From Clostridiaceae bacterium (GTDB taxonomy: Bacteria; Bacillota; Clostridia; Saccharofermentanales; DTU023): DNA of 53,312 nt. The stretch lies in the NCBI GenBank assembly GCA_012838795.1, contig DUOO01000030.1:1-53312 (forward strand). The letters are read 5' to 3'. The notes below the pieces were generated by a model. The model was not told the DNA's origin. It saw only the letters and a list, made by a program, of their open reading frames with translations, and did no database searches. Positions 25,783-35,176 of this stretch are shown one piece after another. Position 1 is the first letter of the stretch. The number at the start of each line of letters is the position of its first letter. The position numbers were made by a program, and so were the translations under genes.

Positions 25783-26367
25783 ATGGACAATCAAAACAGG
25801 ATGAATTATCGATCAGGAAATTTGAACCCGGGAGATAATGTGCGAGATTACGATCAGGACTATTCTGAATCTGCTCCGCGCAGAGCTCGTTTGGGGCAGA
25901 ATCGTAAAAGAGCGGATCAATTGATCGATAACAGCATTGAAGATGTTTTGGTGAAGCTTGAAGAAACTTTGCATGCTGCCAGGAAAGTTCCGCTTTCGGA
26001 TCAATGCATGGTAGATCGCGAGGAAATTTTATTTCTTCTTGATTTATTACGCGAGCAATTACCGGAAGAGCTGAGACAAGCTAAATGGCTTTTACAGCAA
26101 AATCGTCAGTTGATTGCGGAAGCAAGAAAGGAAGCTGAATCTATCCTGCATGAAGCTGAAATTCAAATGTCACGGATGATTGATGAGCATGAAATAACAC
26201 ATCAAGCAAAAATCGAGGCTCAGAGGATTATTGATGATGCAAATACTCAAAGTCGTCAGATTCAGATTAGCACGATGGAGTACGTGAAAAATAATCTTGA
26301 TGATTTGGAAGATCAGTTGACTGAGATGCTCATGTACATTCAAAAAAATAAAAAAGATATAGAATAA
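25783..26367 (+). CDS. Coiled-coil protein of the coaD neighbourhood, function unknown
   Basis: 194 residues, no membrane segment. The first 50 are polar and disordered-looking. The rest is a long amphipathic helix with alternating Glu, Lys, Gln and Ala (about 85-190), resembling ATP synthase subunit E/H-like or DivIVA-like coiled coils found after coaD in Clostridia. A good GGAGG precedes the ATG. Probably a scaffold or membrane-periphery protein; the biochemical role is not predictable. Confidence 0.65.
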   Translation: MDNQNRMNYRSGNLNPGDNVRDYDQDYSESAPRRARLGQNRKRADQLIDNSIEDVLVKLEETLHAARKVPLSDQCMVDREEILFLLDLLREQLPEELRQAKWLLQQNRQLIAEARKEAESILHEAEIQMSRMIDEHEITHQAKIEAQRIIDDANTQSRQIQISTMEYVKNNLDDLEDQLTEMLMYIQKNKKDIE

Positions 26368-26456
26368 CAGGTATGAAATTATAATCTGAATTCGTATGGT
26401 AATTTTGCAGAGTAAAACAAAATATTTTTTAGTGTTAATATATTTAAGGACAATAT

Positions 26457-27572
26457 ATGGATATTAGTCAGACAAAGATTTGTGTACTGTTTGGTGGGCA
26501 GAGTAATGAACATGATATTTCATGTCAATCAGCTTCTTATATTATTAGTGTTCTGCAACAATCTGCTGTTAAAGCTTTACACTTAATCGGAATTACAAAA
26601 TACGGTGAATTTCTATATTATGAGGGCCCGGCAGATTTGATTTTAGACGGCACGTGGGCGGAGCATGAATCTAATAAAAAAGTATTTTTCAGGCTTGGAC
26701 ATCGAGGACAAGGTTTTTATATTAGTAATTCTGTTGAACCGGATACTCAGAATGGTTCTCGGGACAATACTGAATTATCTTGGATTGAAGTTGATGTCTT
26801 CTTTCCGGTACTTCATGGGAAAATGGGTGAAGACGGAACTGTACAAGGTTTATTCGAATTAATCAATACCCCTTATGTCGGTTGCGGAGTTCTTGCTAGT
26901 TCAATTGCAATGGATAAGGTAGCTTCGCGTAAGATGTTTGATACGGCAGGAATTCCTCAGGCAAATTGGACTTGGTTAAAAAAGAGAAAGTTTAATGAGG
27001 ATCCCGAATCTGCTATTACAAAAATCAAGGAAGTTTTGATTTATCCGATTTTTGTTAAACCGGCAAATGCCGGATCTTCGGTTGGAATTACTAAAGCCAA
27101 ATCGGATCAGGAATTACTGGAATCTTTGGCAATAGCATTTGAACATGATGATAAGGCTGTTTTGGAACAAGCAATCGTGGGCAGAGAAATTGAAGTAGCA
27201 CTTTTAGAATTGAATGATTCTAAACATAGTTTATTTATTTCTGTTCCGGGTGAAATAATCCCTGATCGGGAATTTTATGATTTTGAGTCAAAGTATATTT
27301 CCGATGGCTCAAAATTGATTGTTCCGGCAGAACTTGAATCGCAACAAATTGAAGAAATAACCAGATATGCGAAACTGGCGTTTCGTACAGTAGACGGTAA
27401 AGGTTTATGCAGAGCGGATTTTTTCCTGGAAGATACGACCGGCCGTATCTTAATGAATGAAATAAATACAATGCCCGGGTTTACCGGTATCAGTATGTAT
27501 CCTAAATTAATGGCTGAATCGGGATATCCCTCTGTTAAATTAGTTGAAGCCTTGATTGCTTCAGCATTTTGA
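26457..27572 (+). CDS. ddl: D-alanine--D-alanine ligase
   Basis: Makes the D-Ala-D-Ala dipeptide used by MurF, with ATP. 371 residues, ATP-grasp fold. Signatures: VLFGGQSNEHDISCQSA at the N terminus, FPVLHGKMGEDGTVQGL, SIAMDKVASRKMFD, KPANAGSSVGI and the metal and substrate site EINTMPGFTGISMYP. A small insertion after residue 60 relative to short Ddl forms is usual in the VanA-like size class. ATG at 26457 follows an AAGGA. The residue set for D-Ala-D-Ala versus D-lactate specificity was not resolved by eye. Confidence 0.93.
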   Translation: MDISQTKICVLFGGQSNEHDISCQSASYIISVLQQSAVKALHLIGITKYGEFLYYEGPADLILDGTWAEHESNKKVFFRLGHRGQGFYISNSVEPDTQNGSRDNTELSWIEVDVFFPVLHGKMGEDGTVQGLFELINTPYVGCGVLASSIAMDKVASRKMFDTAGIPQANWTWLKKRKFNEDPESAITKIKEVLIYPIFVKPANAGSSVGITKAKSDQELLESLAIAFEHDDKAVLEQAIVGREIEVALLELNDSKHSLFISVPGEIIPDREFYDFESKYISDGSKLIVPAELESQQIEEITRYAKLAFRTVDGKGLCRADFFLEDTTGRILMNEINTMPGFTGISMYPKLMAESGYPSVKLVEALIASAF

Positions 27573-27614
27573 CTAATCACTGTATCCTGCTGATTTCTGA
27601 AAAGGAGATACTTG

Positions 27615-29762
27615 ATGAAAAGACGATTTCTTTCATATTTTATAGTAATTATTATATTATTAAGTTTGGTTGCCTGTGATAGCTTGAATATATTCGGCGG
27701 AGATTCAGACAAAAACAAGACTGATAATCAGGCTCAAAATGATGCTTCGAATGATGATGCGGATATTGAAAGTAATATCGGATCGGCAGCAGAAATCTCC
27801 GGATCGAAAGTTCAGGTTGATCGAATAATCGAATTAATCCAAGCTGATGATCCTGAACTGCTTATGGAATGGGTTCATCCGAACGCCATAGAAAAATATG
27901 GCAGGGATCAGATTGTTGAAAGAAATAATAAGGTTCATAGCGGAATAGGATTGGAAAGTATTGAATTATCGGATTTTAGTGCTCTGGGTGATACTGAAAA
28001 AGAAGGCACCGTATCCTATCAGGGCAATGCTGTTTATAAAACGGTTTATGGCGACATAGAAAAACAGGTAACCTATAACTTTATTTTTCATCCTAATGCC
28101 AATCGCTGGCAGTTAGATTGGACTCCGAGTGTTATTTTACCGGGTTTGCATGCTCAAGGTCTTGTTCAAGTACAACCGATCCGTGCAACACGCGGTAACA
28201 TATATGATCGTGAAGGCAATCCTTTAGCAATTAAGGGGTATATCAACCGGATCGGAATCGTACCGGATACTCTAAAAGAGTCGAATATTCCGATAATTGA
28301 AGAATTATACGGACTATCAGAAGGCTTTATCCAATCTCAGCTTGAACTTGAATGGGTAAAAGATAATACGTTTGTGCCTTTGAAAACCATGACGGTTTTA
28401 TCTGAAGAACAGAAGACCGGAGCAGCAGATCTCGGAGTGATAATCGAACCGGTAGAAACCAGGTCTTATCCTTTGGGCGAAGCTGCGGCTCATTTAATAG
28501 GTTATGTAGGTTGTGTAACTGCCGAAGACTTGGAAAAGGAAGAATATGCCGGAATGACCGGTCAGGATTATATCGGTAAAACCGGCATAGAAGCGATATA
28601 CGATAAAGAGTTGCGAGGTGAACATGGATTTAGAGTAGTAGTAACCGGTGATTATGAGCAAATTCTCCTGGAAAAAGAGGTAGTACATGGGCAAGATCTC
28701 TACCTAACGATTGATTCAACACTTCAGCAAACCATTTATGAAGCTGCAAAAGATAAAGATGCGTGCTTTAGTGCGTTAGACCCCCGAAATGGAGATATCC
28801 TTGCTTTAGTCAGTACTCCTTCTTACGATCCGCATGATTTTGTTTTAGGGATCAGTTATGAAAAATACCAGGAATTGCTGGATAATCCGTTGAATCCTTT
28901 ATACGGTAAATTTAACCAAGCAATGATACCTGGTTCAGCTGAAAAAATTGTTACGGCAATTGCCGGCCTAAATGCCGGAACGTTAACCTTGGATACAACT
29001 TATGATATTCAGGGTAAAGGTTGGACTTATGATGAATCATGGGGTCTTTACCAGGTTATTCGCTATCAAACGATTAACGGAATTATGGACTTGGATAATG
29101 CAATTGTTACTTCTGATAATATTTATTTTGCCAGAGTAGCTCTGGATATGGGTTTTGCTGCTTTTAACGAACAAATGAGCAATTTACTGTTCGGTGAACC
29201 TATTGCAAAAGATTATCCTTTCGGAATTTCTCAAACTACTAATGAAGGATCTGTCGATAATACTATCCTTTTAGCTGATGCCGGTTATGGCCAGGGTGAA
29301 TTGTTGGTTAATCCGATTCATTTATCCTCAATTTACGGTGCGGTGGCAAATGACGGTATTTGGTACAGACCTCGAATTTTACTTACCACCGAACCGGAAT
29401 TAATTACTCAAAATATAACCAATCATAACAATATATTATACCTGGATAATAGTTTGCGTTCAGTTGTGACTGAAACTTATCCGAATCTAAATTTGTCCAA
29501 TGTGAAAATAGCCGGAAAAACAGGTACTGCTGAAGTGGGCGAAGACTATGAATTAGGTCGCATGAAAGAGAATAGCTGGCTTGTTTCATATGATCAAAAT
29601 CAACGCAATATGGTACTGTGTACAATTGATTTTAACTCACATTATTACGGTGTAGGTTTCGGTACCTTAACCACAAAACTGATGTATGAAACGATTTATG
29701 CTGACGGACCTTATTCACCGCCCGAATCAGTGGATCCGAATCAAACGAGTACAATTGATTAA
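27615..29762 (+). CDS. Class B penicillin-binding lipoprotein with MecA-N/NTF2-like domain
   Basis: Transpeptidase of the PBP3/MecA type. 715 residues from ATG 27615, chosen because AAAGGAG lies 7 bases before it. The N terminus is a lipoprotein signal with lipobox LVAC, then an NTF2-like MecA-N domain (about 50-175), the dimerisation domain starting RATRGNIYDREGNPLA, and the transpeptidase with SAEK (Ser441, Lys444), SDN (500-502) and KTG (635-637), all intact. Members of this class are often low-affinity for beta-lactams, but affinity cannot be read from sequence. Directly after ddl and before a second lipoprotein. Confidence 0.9.
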   Translation: MKRRFLSYFIVIIILLSLVACDSLNIFGGDSDKNKTDNQAQNDASNDDADIESNIGSAAEISGSKVQVDRIIELIQADDPELLMEWVHPNAIEKYGRDQIVERNNKVHSGIGLESIELSDFSALGDTEKEGTVSYQGNAVYKTVYGDIEKQVTYNFIFHPNANRWQLDWTPSVILPGLHAQGLVQVQPIRATRGNIYDREGNPLAIKGYINRIGIVPDTLKESNIPIIEELYGLSEGFIQSQLELEWVKDNTFVPLKTMTVLSEEQKTGAADLGVIIEPVETRSYPLGEAAAHLIGYVGCVTAEDLEKEEYAGMTGQDYIGKTGIEAIYDKELRGEHGFRVVVTGDYEQILLEKEVVHGQDLYLTIDSTLQQTIYEAAKDKDACFSALDPRNGDILALVSTPSYDPHDFVLGISYEKYQELLDNPLNPLYGKFNQAMIPGSAEKIVTAIAGLNAGTLTLDTTYDIQGKGWTYDESWGLYQVIRYQTINGIMDLDNAIVTSDNIYFARVALDMGFAAFNEQMSNLLFGEPIAKDYPFGISQTTNEGSVDNTILLADAGYGQGELLVNPIHLSSIYGAVANDGIWYRPRILLTTEPELITQNITNHNNILYLDNSLRSVVTETYPNLNLSNVKIAGKTGTAEVGEDYELGRMKENSWLVSYDQNQRNMVLCTIDFNSHYYGVGFGTLTTKLMYETIYADGPYSPPESVDPNQTSTID

Positions 29763-29773
29763 TAGGAGTAATT

Positions 29774-30658
29774 ATGAAAAGCATACAAATATCAGTTAAA
29801 ATAATAGTAATTCTCAGCTTAGTATTGTGCTTAGCGGCTTGTGGAAAGTCTGAAGACAAAGCTGAAGATGAGACTGACATTGCTTCAGGTGCTGATGTTA
29901 AAACAGATTCTTCTGAACAAGTTTCTGTAAAAGACTTGTCTGAGAAAGACGATGTTGATGAAAAAGCGACTGATAATAAAACAAATCAAAGCATTAGTTC
30001 GACAAATTTAGAAAGTATTCCGGCAATAGCTCCGGATTTTGAATATGAAGAAGAACCGGACAGTCCGTTGCAAGAGATAGCAATTTCTCAAGCAGAGCAA
30101 GGAGTTTCAGATCGTGAAGCAATTCGTTTTTTCAAAACATTTTCTACAATTCCGGTTTATTATGCATATACATCAACGGTTTTGCCGGAAAACAAATCAC
30201 AAGATGTAATTATTTCAATTGATGAGATCGGTCGTACATATACAAAGATCGAAAGTAAAACAGATAGCGTAGAAATTGTATCAACATCGAAAGATGTCTA
30301 TTACGAGTTAGATCGTGAAAATAAAATAGCATATTCTATTTCTAAAGAAGATGCTCAAGGCGACATTATTTCAAAAGATGTTTTTGAACAAATATATGAG
30401 CAAGCTGAATTACTATATTATGTCGGTTCCGGAAAAGCGACTTTTAAAAATCGTGATGTTGAATTCGAAGAATATACAAAAGACAATAAAACTTTTGTGA
30501 GATATTATTTCGATGAAGATTCTGTCTACGGTCATAGAACTTTTGAGAACAATCAACTGAAATCGCAAGTAGTAATTTCTGCTTTGAAAAATTATTTTCC
30601 CGATCAAATGGATATTTTCTTAATCCCGGATGATTTTACAATTAATAATAATGACTAA
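29774..30658 (+). CDS. Lipoprotein of unknown function
   Basis: 294 residues with a typical lipoprotein signal ending LCLAACGK (lipobox LAAC). Then an acidic, low-complexity linker of about 70 residues and a globular part (about 105-290) rich in beta-strand-forming stretches. I recognise no family. It starts 12 bp after the lipobox PBP with GGAG before the ATG, so it is probably co-expressed and may act with that PBP at the outer face of the membrane. Confidence 0.75.
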   Translation: MKSIQISVKIIVILSLVLCLAACGKSEDKAEDETDIASGADVKTDSSEQVSVKDLSEKDDVDEKATDNKTNQSISSTNLESIPAIAPDFEYEEEPDSPLQEIAISQAEQGVSDREAIRFFKTFSTIPVYYAYTSTVLPENKSQDVIISIDEIGRTYTKIESKTDSVEIVSTSKDVYYELDRENKIAYSISKEDAQGDIISKDVFEQIYEQAELLYYVGSGKATFKNRDVEFEEYTKDNKTFVRYYFDEDSVYGHRTFENNQLKSQVVISALKNYFPDQMDIFLIPDDFTINNND

Positions 30659-30738
30659 AATAAATGATCAGTTTTTTATCAGCGGATTTCAATTTGTAGC
30701 GCAACACTATTGTATAATGTATTAAAATATAGCAAATA

Positions 30739-31845
30739 TTATTCTTCCAGTACATTGTCTTTGCTTCCGAACCTCAGCAAACTTTGCCAGGAGAACTTTT
30801 CGTCTTGCGCTTTGAATTTGTATTCGATTCTTTCAACTTCGTAATTTGCCTTGAAAGCTTCTCCAAGGGCTAAATCATCATAAATGGCATATTCACTGAA
30901 AAACTTTTCAAGACTGATATCGTTTTGCAAGAGATATGTGAGAACATTATTCATAAAGCGCCTGCTGTCAGGCATACTGATTTCAGAAATCATTTTTACT
31001 TGAGGCCAGTTAAAGTGAGGATAAGGTAAAACGCTGATTTTTCTTTTAGTTTTTATCAAAGATCCGGCGATTTTATTTTGAGCAGGGAATTGTTGTTCAG
31101 ACAATATTTTACATAATTCCGCAATGGTTTTGGCTAAGCGATTATCAGGATAAATGAATTGCCAAGTCAACCAACCGTGAAAATACAAAGATTTATTAGC
31201 TCTTAATAAAATCAGAGTCTTGAGCTTATCTCGAGTTGAGGGTTTGCTGGTAGTAGCCAGTACCGGAAAGAGCAATGACAATTCTTTATGGTTAAGACTG
31301 AAAGCTAAATCATACAATTTATCTTCACTGTTTGCTTTGCGGATTTGAGCAATTATCCAGTTACGATGAGCAGGATTAATTTTCATTTGTCTTTCGCGAG
31401 GCAATGCATGAAATTCTTTAGCTTTAACAGTTAATTGACTTAAACTCAAGTCACTTAATCTTTCGTAAGTAGTTTTTGTCGCATTAAATTTTGCAGGACG
31501 TCTTAGCTTAAAATTCTTTTTCTGATGATTTTGAATTCTTCTGACGTTTAAAGTGAATTCCGAAGGTTGATCAAAGTTTTTGTTGTTAAGTACTGATTCT
31601 TTTTTATCAGATCGGGACTTTTCCGAAGCTTCTGTACCAATTCTTTGATTGATCTTAACCGGTCTGAAAGATTTATTTAAGATATGCGACCTCACGGAAT
31701 TAAGTGCATCAGAAGAATCAGTCAGATCAACAGAATCAATAAAATCGCCGGAATCGACTGTGTCAGGAGAGTCACCCGAATCAACAGATTTATTGAAATC
31801 TTCAGGAGCAGTATTTGCGGGTAAATTGATTTTTCTTATCGACAT
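30739..31845 (-). CDS. Unknown soluble protein, second gene of ZorA-like pair
   Basis: 368 residues, no membrane segment or signal. The first 60 residues carry a Ser/Asp repeat pattern (VDSGDSPDTVDSGD). A helical region with Trp, His and Arg-rich patches follows, including NKSLYFHGWLTWQFIYPDN. The ATG is one base after the stop of the upstream membrane gene, so the pair is one translation unit. A similarity to EH-signature proteins such as ZorC is conceivable from size, helical content and context, but I cannot confirm it. No catalytic motif seen. Convergent with the lipoprotein gene at 29774. Confidence 0.7.
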   Translation of the reverse strand: MSIRKINLPANTAPEDFNKSVDSGDSPDTVDSGDFIDSVDLTDSSDALNSVRSHILNKSFRPVKINQRIGTEASEKSRSDKKESVLNNKNFDQPSEFTLNVRRIQNHQKKNFKLRRPAKFNATKTTYERLSDLSLSQLTVKAKEFHALPRERQMKINPAHRNWIIAQIRKANSEDKLYDLAFSLNHKELSLLFPVLATTSKPSTRDKLKTLILLRANKSLYFHGWLTWQFIYPDNRLAKTIAELCKILSEQQFPAQNKIAGSLIKTKRKISVLPYPHFNWPQVKMISEISMPDSRRFMNNVLTYLLQNDISLEKFFSEYAIYDDLALGEAFKANYEVERIEYKFKAQDEKFSWQSLLRFGSKDNVLEE

Positions 31846-31846
31846 T

Positions 31847-33388
31847 TTATTGCTTATCTTTTCTAAAATCAGTGCTTAAAGCAAAAGGTAAAGCTTCAAC
31901 TGCATCTCTGATTTCCGCTGTAGTATAAATCAATCGTTCAACTATATTAGCTAAAGCAGATTCAAATTCGGTCAATGATTTTTGAACCTTTTGATCGGAT
32001 TTTTCGTTAAAGTTTGCTGTTGAAGTATTAATTGAAGTATCAATCCTGCTTAGATCTTCAATGACTGAATTCATTTTTCCGATTAATTGTTCATATTGGT
32101 TGGCTTGTTCATTGCGCAACTTGTCACTTATTGAAATAGTTGCCTGTGATTGCTCAATACTGCTGTTAATTGTTGTCAAAGAATTGTTCAAGGCTGTTTC
32201 TAAACTGTTTATTTGTTCTTTCAGGCTGGCATCTTCTCCGGCATAAACTGACGTCATCCTTTCGGTTACACTTGAAATTACCTCGAGATTGTCAGCCATT
32301 TTAGCCATGTCGTTGGCGATATCGTTTTTGGCAACAGTCATCAGTTCAATAGATTCTGAAACTTCACGGCTTAACAAAATATTCTGCTGTCGTGAATTTT
32401 CCAAAATTGCTATAGAATCCTGAATGAAATTTTTTGTATCATCCATCAAAGAATTAAACGAGTTGAGTTCAGCTTGAATTGATTGAAAATTATTTTTCAT
32501 TGCAAGAGTTAATTCATCAGAGAAATTCTGAGCCAAGAGAGCCATTCCTTCAATTTGTTTATTGCTCAATGATTCAGCTAAAGCGGACAATGTTTCGCTT
32601 GATTTATTTATTGGCGGTGCAATGTCGTTCTGCATTACATTTTTAATTGCAGCACTTAGATTTTCATTGAAATCTTCCGAAACAAAATCTGTCAAATTAG
32701 CATTGAACTTGTCCATGGCTTGGCTGATTGAATTTTCGTGTTCAGTCATTTCATTAACTAAGAGAGCAAGACCTGATTTATCGGTATATACAGGAACATA
32801 ACGTTCAGTTTTCTTGATTAATCGGTTAATGATGCTGACAGAACCATGCAACAGAATATTACGCTGATTCAATAAGAAAAGACTGACTAAAATACTGACG
32901 ATCAAAGGAATCGAAATCATAAAAGGGTTGTTTAGGAATTGATTCGAATTGATTACCGGCACAATTGCCAAGACCATACTGGCGATAATCCCACAGGTAA
33001 AAACCAGAATACTTAATGTATATTGTAAACAGGTTTTCAATTGCGGTTCTGCTAAATTTTCCAAGTTGAATTCATTGTTCAGATCCGGCAGCCATTTTCC
33101 ATCGTATTTTTCTCTGCTGTCTTCAATTAAATTATGAACACTTTCTTTAAGCTGTTCACAATTTGATTCGTCGGCATAAATTTCCAATTCAGCTGTATGG
33201 CTGATTTTACATCCTTGCAGCAGGTCTAATTTTTCCATAAATTCCAGTAATGAATGTTTTAGGTTGTTTAATTGTCGATTGCTGATTATGATATAAATAA
33301 GCCCAATCAATATTAACAGTGCGGGTACTCCGGCCAGGAAAACCAATTCAAAAACTGATAGAGAGATATTGCTGATTACGGTCTGCAT
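31847..33388 (-). CDS. Three-helix membrane protein with long coiled-coil tail (ZorA/MotA-ExbB-like)
   Basis: 513 residues. Helix 1 near 14-36, an 85-residue soluble loop, helices 2 and 3 near 123-145 and 155-173, then about 300 residues of cytoplasmic coiled coil with few Pro or Gly. A short TERYVPVYTDKSG segment links helix 3 to the tail. This order (one helix, loop, two helices, long tail) is that of ZorA, the proton-channel subunit of Zorya defence, and of related MotA/TolQ/ExbB proteins. Family assignment is by architecture, not by a confirmed motif. A chemotaxis-receptor or polar scaffold role is the alternative. Strong GGAGG before the ATG. Divergent from pyrG. Confidence 0.6.
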   Translation of the reverse strand: MQTVISNISLSVFELVFLAGVPALLILIGLIYIIISNRQLNNLKHSLLEFMEKLDLLQGCKISHTAELEIYADESNCEQLKESVHNLIEDSREKYDGKWLPDLNNEFNLENLAEPQLKTCLQYTLSILVFTCGIIASMVLAIVPVINSNQFLNNPFMISIPLIVSILVSLFLLNQRNILLHGSVSIINRLIKKTERYVPVYTDKSGLALLVNEMTEHENSISQAMDKFNANLTDFVSEDFNENLSAAIKNVMQNDIAPPINKSSETLSALAESLSNKQIEGMALLAQNFSDELTLAMKNNFQSIQAELNSFNSLMDDTKNFIQDSIAILENSRQQNILLSREVSESIELMTVAKNDIANDMAKMADNLEVISSVTERMTSVYAGEDASLKEQINSLETALNNSLTTINSSIEQSQATISISDKLRNEQANQYEQLIGKMNSVIEDLSRIDTSINTSTANFNEKSDQKVQKSLTEFESALANIVERLIYTTAEIRDAVEALPFALSTDFRKDKQ

Positions 33389-33417
33389 TATTTGCCTCCA
33401 AAAAAGATATTCTTAAA

Positions 33418-33470
33418 ATTATATATCACCATGATACTAAATTGACATAGTTAAAGGCAATAATTAGAAT
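33418..33470. promoter_or_regulatory. Divergent promoter region for pyrG and the ZorA-like pair
   Basis: Plus strand: TTGACA at 33442-33447, 17-bp spacer, TAGAAT at 33465-33470, a near-consensus sigma-A promoter for pyrG. Minus strand: a perfect TATAAT reads from 33423 to 33418 for the minus-strand pair, though its -35 is poor. The two promoters are close enough to influence each other. Confidence 0.65.
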
Positions 33471-33514
33471 AGTGAAATGAATTGAAACATTTATCTATCG
33501 GATAAGGAGCATTT

Positions 33515-35164
33515 ATGGCAACAAAATACATTTTCGTTACCGGAGGTGTTGTATCGGGCCTGGGCAAAGGAATAACGGCTGCAGCATTAGGAGCTTTATT
33601 AAAAGCACGTGGCTTAAGCGTTGTAACTCAAAAATTTGATCCGTATATCAATGTGGATCCTGCCTTGATGAGTCCTACTCAACATGGAGAAAAATTTATT
33701 ACCGAAGATGGCGCTGAAACCGATCTGGATATCGGACACTATGAAAGATTTATTGATGTTAATTTAACATCGGAGTCGGATATTACGTCGGGTCAAATTT
33801 ATCAAGCAGTTATTAAGCGTGAGCGTGAGGGTGGCTACAATGGCGGTACGGTTCAGGTTGTGCCTCATGTAATTAATGAAATTAAAGATCACATGTTCCG
33901 GATTTCCCGCAATGAACCGACAGATGTTGTTATTGCTGAAATCGGCGGTACAATCGGCGATATGGAGAGCACACCGTTTATTGAGGCGATTCGCCAGGTC
34001 AGTTATCAAGTCGGTCGCGAGAATTGCCTCTTTATCCATGTAACGCTTTTACCATATCTGAATAATCCCGGAGAAATCAAAACTAAGCCAACTCAGCATA
34101 GTGTACAGAAATTATTATCTTATGGTGTTCAACCGGATATTTTAGTTTGCAGAACCGAAGTACCTTTAGACGAATCAATCAAGAACAAGATTGCTTTGTA
34201 TTGTAATGTGAAGTACGAAAATGTCATTGAAAATCTCGATGTTTCTACAGTATATGAATTACCGTTGTATTTTGAAAAACAAGGTTTGGCAAAGGTTGTT
34301 TGCAGACAACTTGGTATCGCCCAATTTGTTGAACCGGATTTATCGTTATGGCACCGTTTAAATGAACAAATTCAATATACTACACGTAAATTAAAGATAG
34401 CTTTAGTCGGAAAATATGTTTCTTTGCAAGATGCATATTATTCTGTGGTGGAAGCAATTAACCACGGCTCGATTGCAAACGGAGTTTCACCGGAAATAAT
34501 TTGGGTGGACAGTGATCCTTTAGAAGAAGTTTCTGAAGAAAAATTAATTGAAACTTTTGCAGACATCGATGCGATGATCATTCCCGGAGGATTTGGTCCG
34601 CGCGGCATGGAAGGAATGATCAGAGCGGCAGAATATGCCCGGGTAAACAAGTTGCCGTTTTTAGGCATCGGTCTGGGCATGCAGATGGGAGTTGTCGAGA
34701 TTGCGCGTAATTTAGCTAATATTGATGATGCTCATACAGATGAATGTGAAAAAACCTGTTCAGACATTTTTTATTATGCGGGTTTAAACAATTTAGAAGC
34801 TGCTACATTGTCAGAAATTCCTTTACCGGATCAACCTATGCGGCTAGGTGCTTATCCGATGCAAATCAAAGAAAACTCAATGTTGTACAGGATTTATCGC
34901 AGTATGGAAGCTTCTGAACGCCATCATCATCGCAGAGAGTTCAATTTGGCATGGCAAGGTCCTTTATTGCAAACCGGTTTGGTTTTCAGCGGAACTTCAC
35001 CTGACGGGAAATGGATTGAAGCGGTGGAATTGCCGGATCATCCGTTTTATATCGGTATTATTTCGCATCCTGAGTTCAAATCTCGTCCGATTAAACCTCA
35101 TCCGCTTTACAATGCATTTATTGAAGCTGCGTTAAAATATAAAAAAACAAAACCAAGTGAATAA
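33515..35164 (+). CDS. pyrG: CTP synthase PyrG with altered glutaminase site
   Basis: Makes CTP from UTP, ATP and an ammonia source. 549 residues: N-terminal amidoligase domain (FVTGGVVSGLGKG, DPYINVDPALMSP, DGAETDLDIGHYERF) and C-terminal class I glutamine amidotransferase domain. The nucleophile motif that should read G-I-C-L-G-M-Q is GIGLGMQ: Gly386 (GGT, 34670-34672) replaces the catalytic Cys, while the later His-Glu pair (ISHPEF) remains. The PGTM-S-P-Y usually found in the first motif is PALMSPT here. As written, the enzyme should use free ammonia only. Good SD (AAGGAG) and near-consensus promoter upstream; guaB follows after 12 bp. Confidence 0.93.
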   Translation: MATKYIFVTGGVVSGLGKGITAAALGALLKARGLSVVTQKFDPYINVDPALMSPTQHGEKFITEDGAETDLDIGHYERFIDVNLTSESDITSGQIYQAVIKREREGGYNGGTVQVVPHVINEIKDHMFRISRNEPTDVVIAEIGGTIGDMESTPFIEAIRQVSYQVGRENCLFIHVTLLPYLNNPGEIKTKPTQHSVQKLLSYGVQPDILVCRTEVPLDESIKNKIALYCNVKYENVIENLDVSTVYELPLYFEKQGLAKVVCRQLGIAQFVEPDLSLWHRLNEQIQYTTRKLKIALVGKYVSLQDAYYSVVEAINHGSIANGVSPEIIWVDSDPLEEVSEEKLIETFADIDAMIIPGGFGPRGMEGMIRAAEYARVNKLPFLGIGLGMQMGVVEIARNLANIDDAHTDECEKTCSDIFYYAGLNNLEAATLSEIPLPDQPMRLGAYPMQIKENSMLYRIYRSMEASERHHHRREFNLAWQGPLLQTGLVFSGTSPDGKWIEAVELPDHPFYIGIISHPEFKSRPIKPHPLYNAFIEAALKYKKTKPSE

Positions 35165-35176
35165 AAGGAGGCTGAT

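Noticed and set aside
27275-27718. 147-codon minus-strand frame across the end of ddl and the start of the PBP gene
   Set aside because: Antisense to two well-supported genes and not protein-like in composition.
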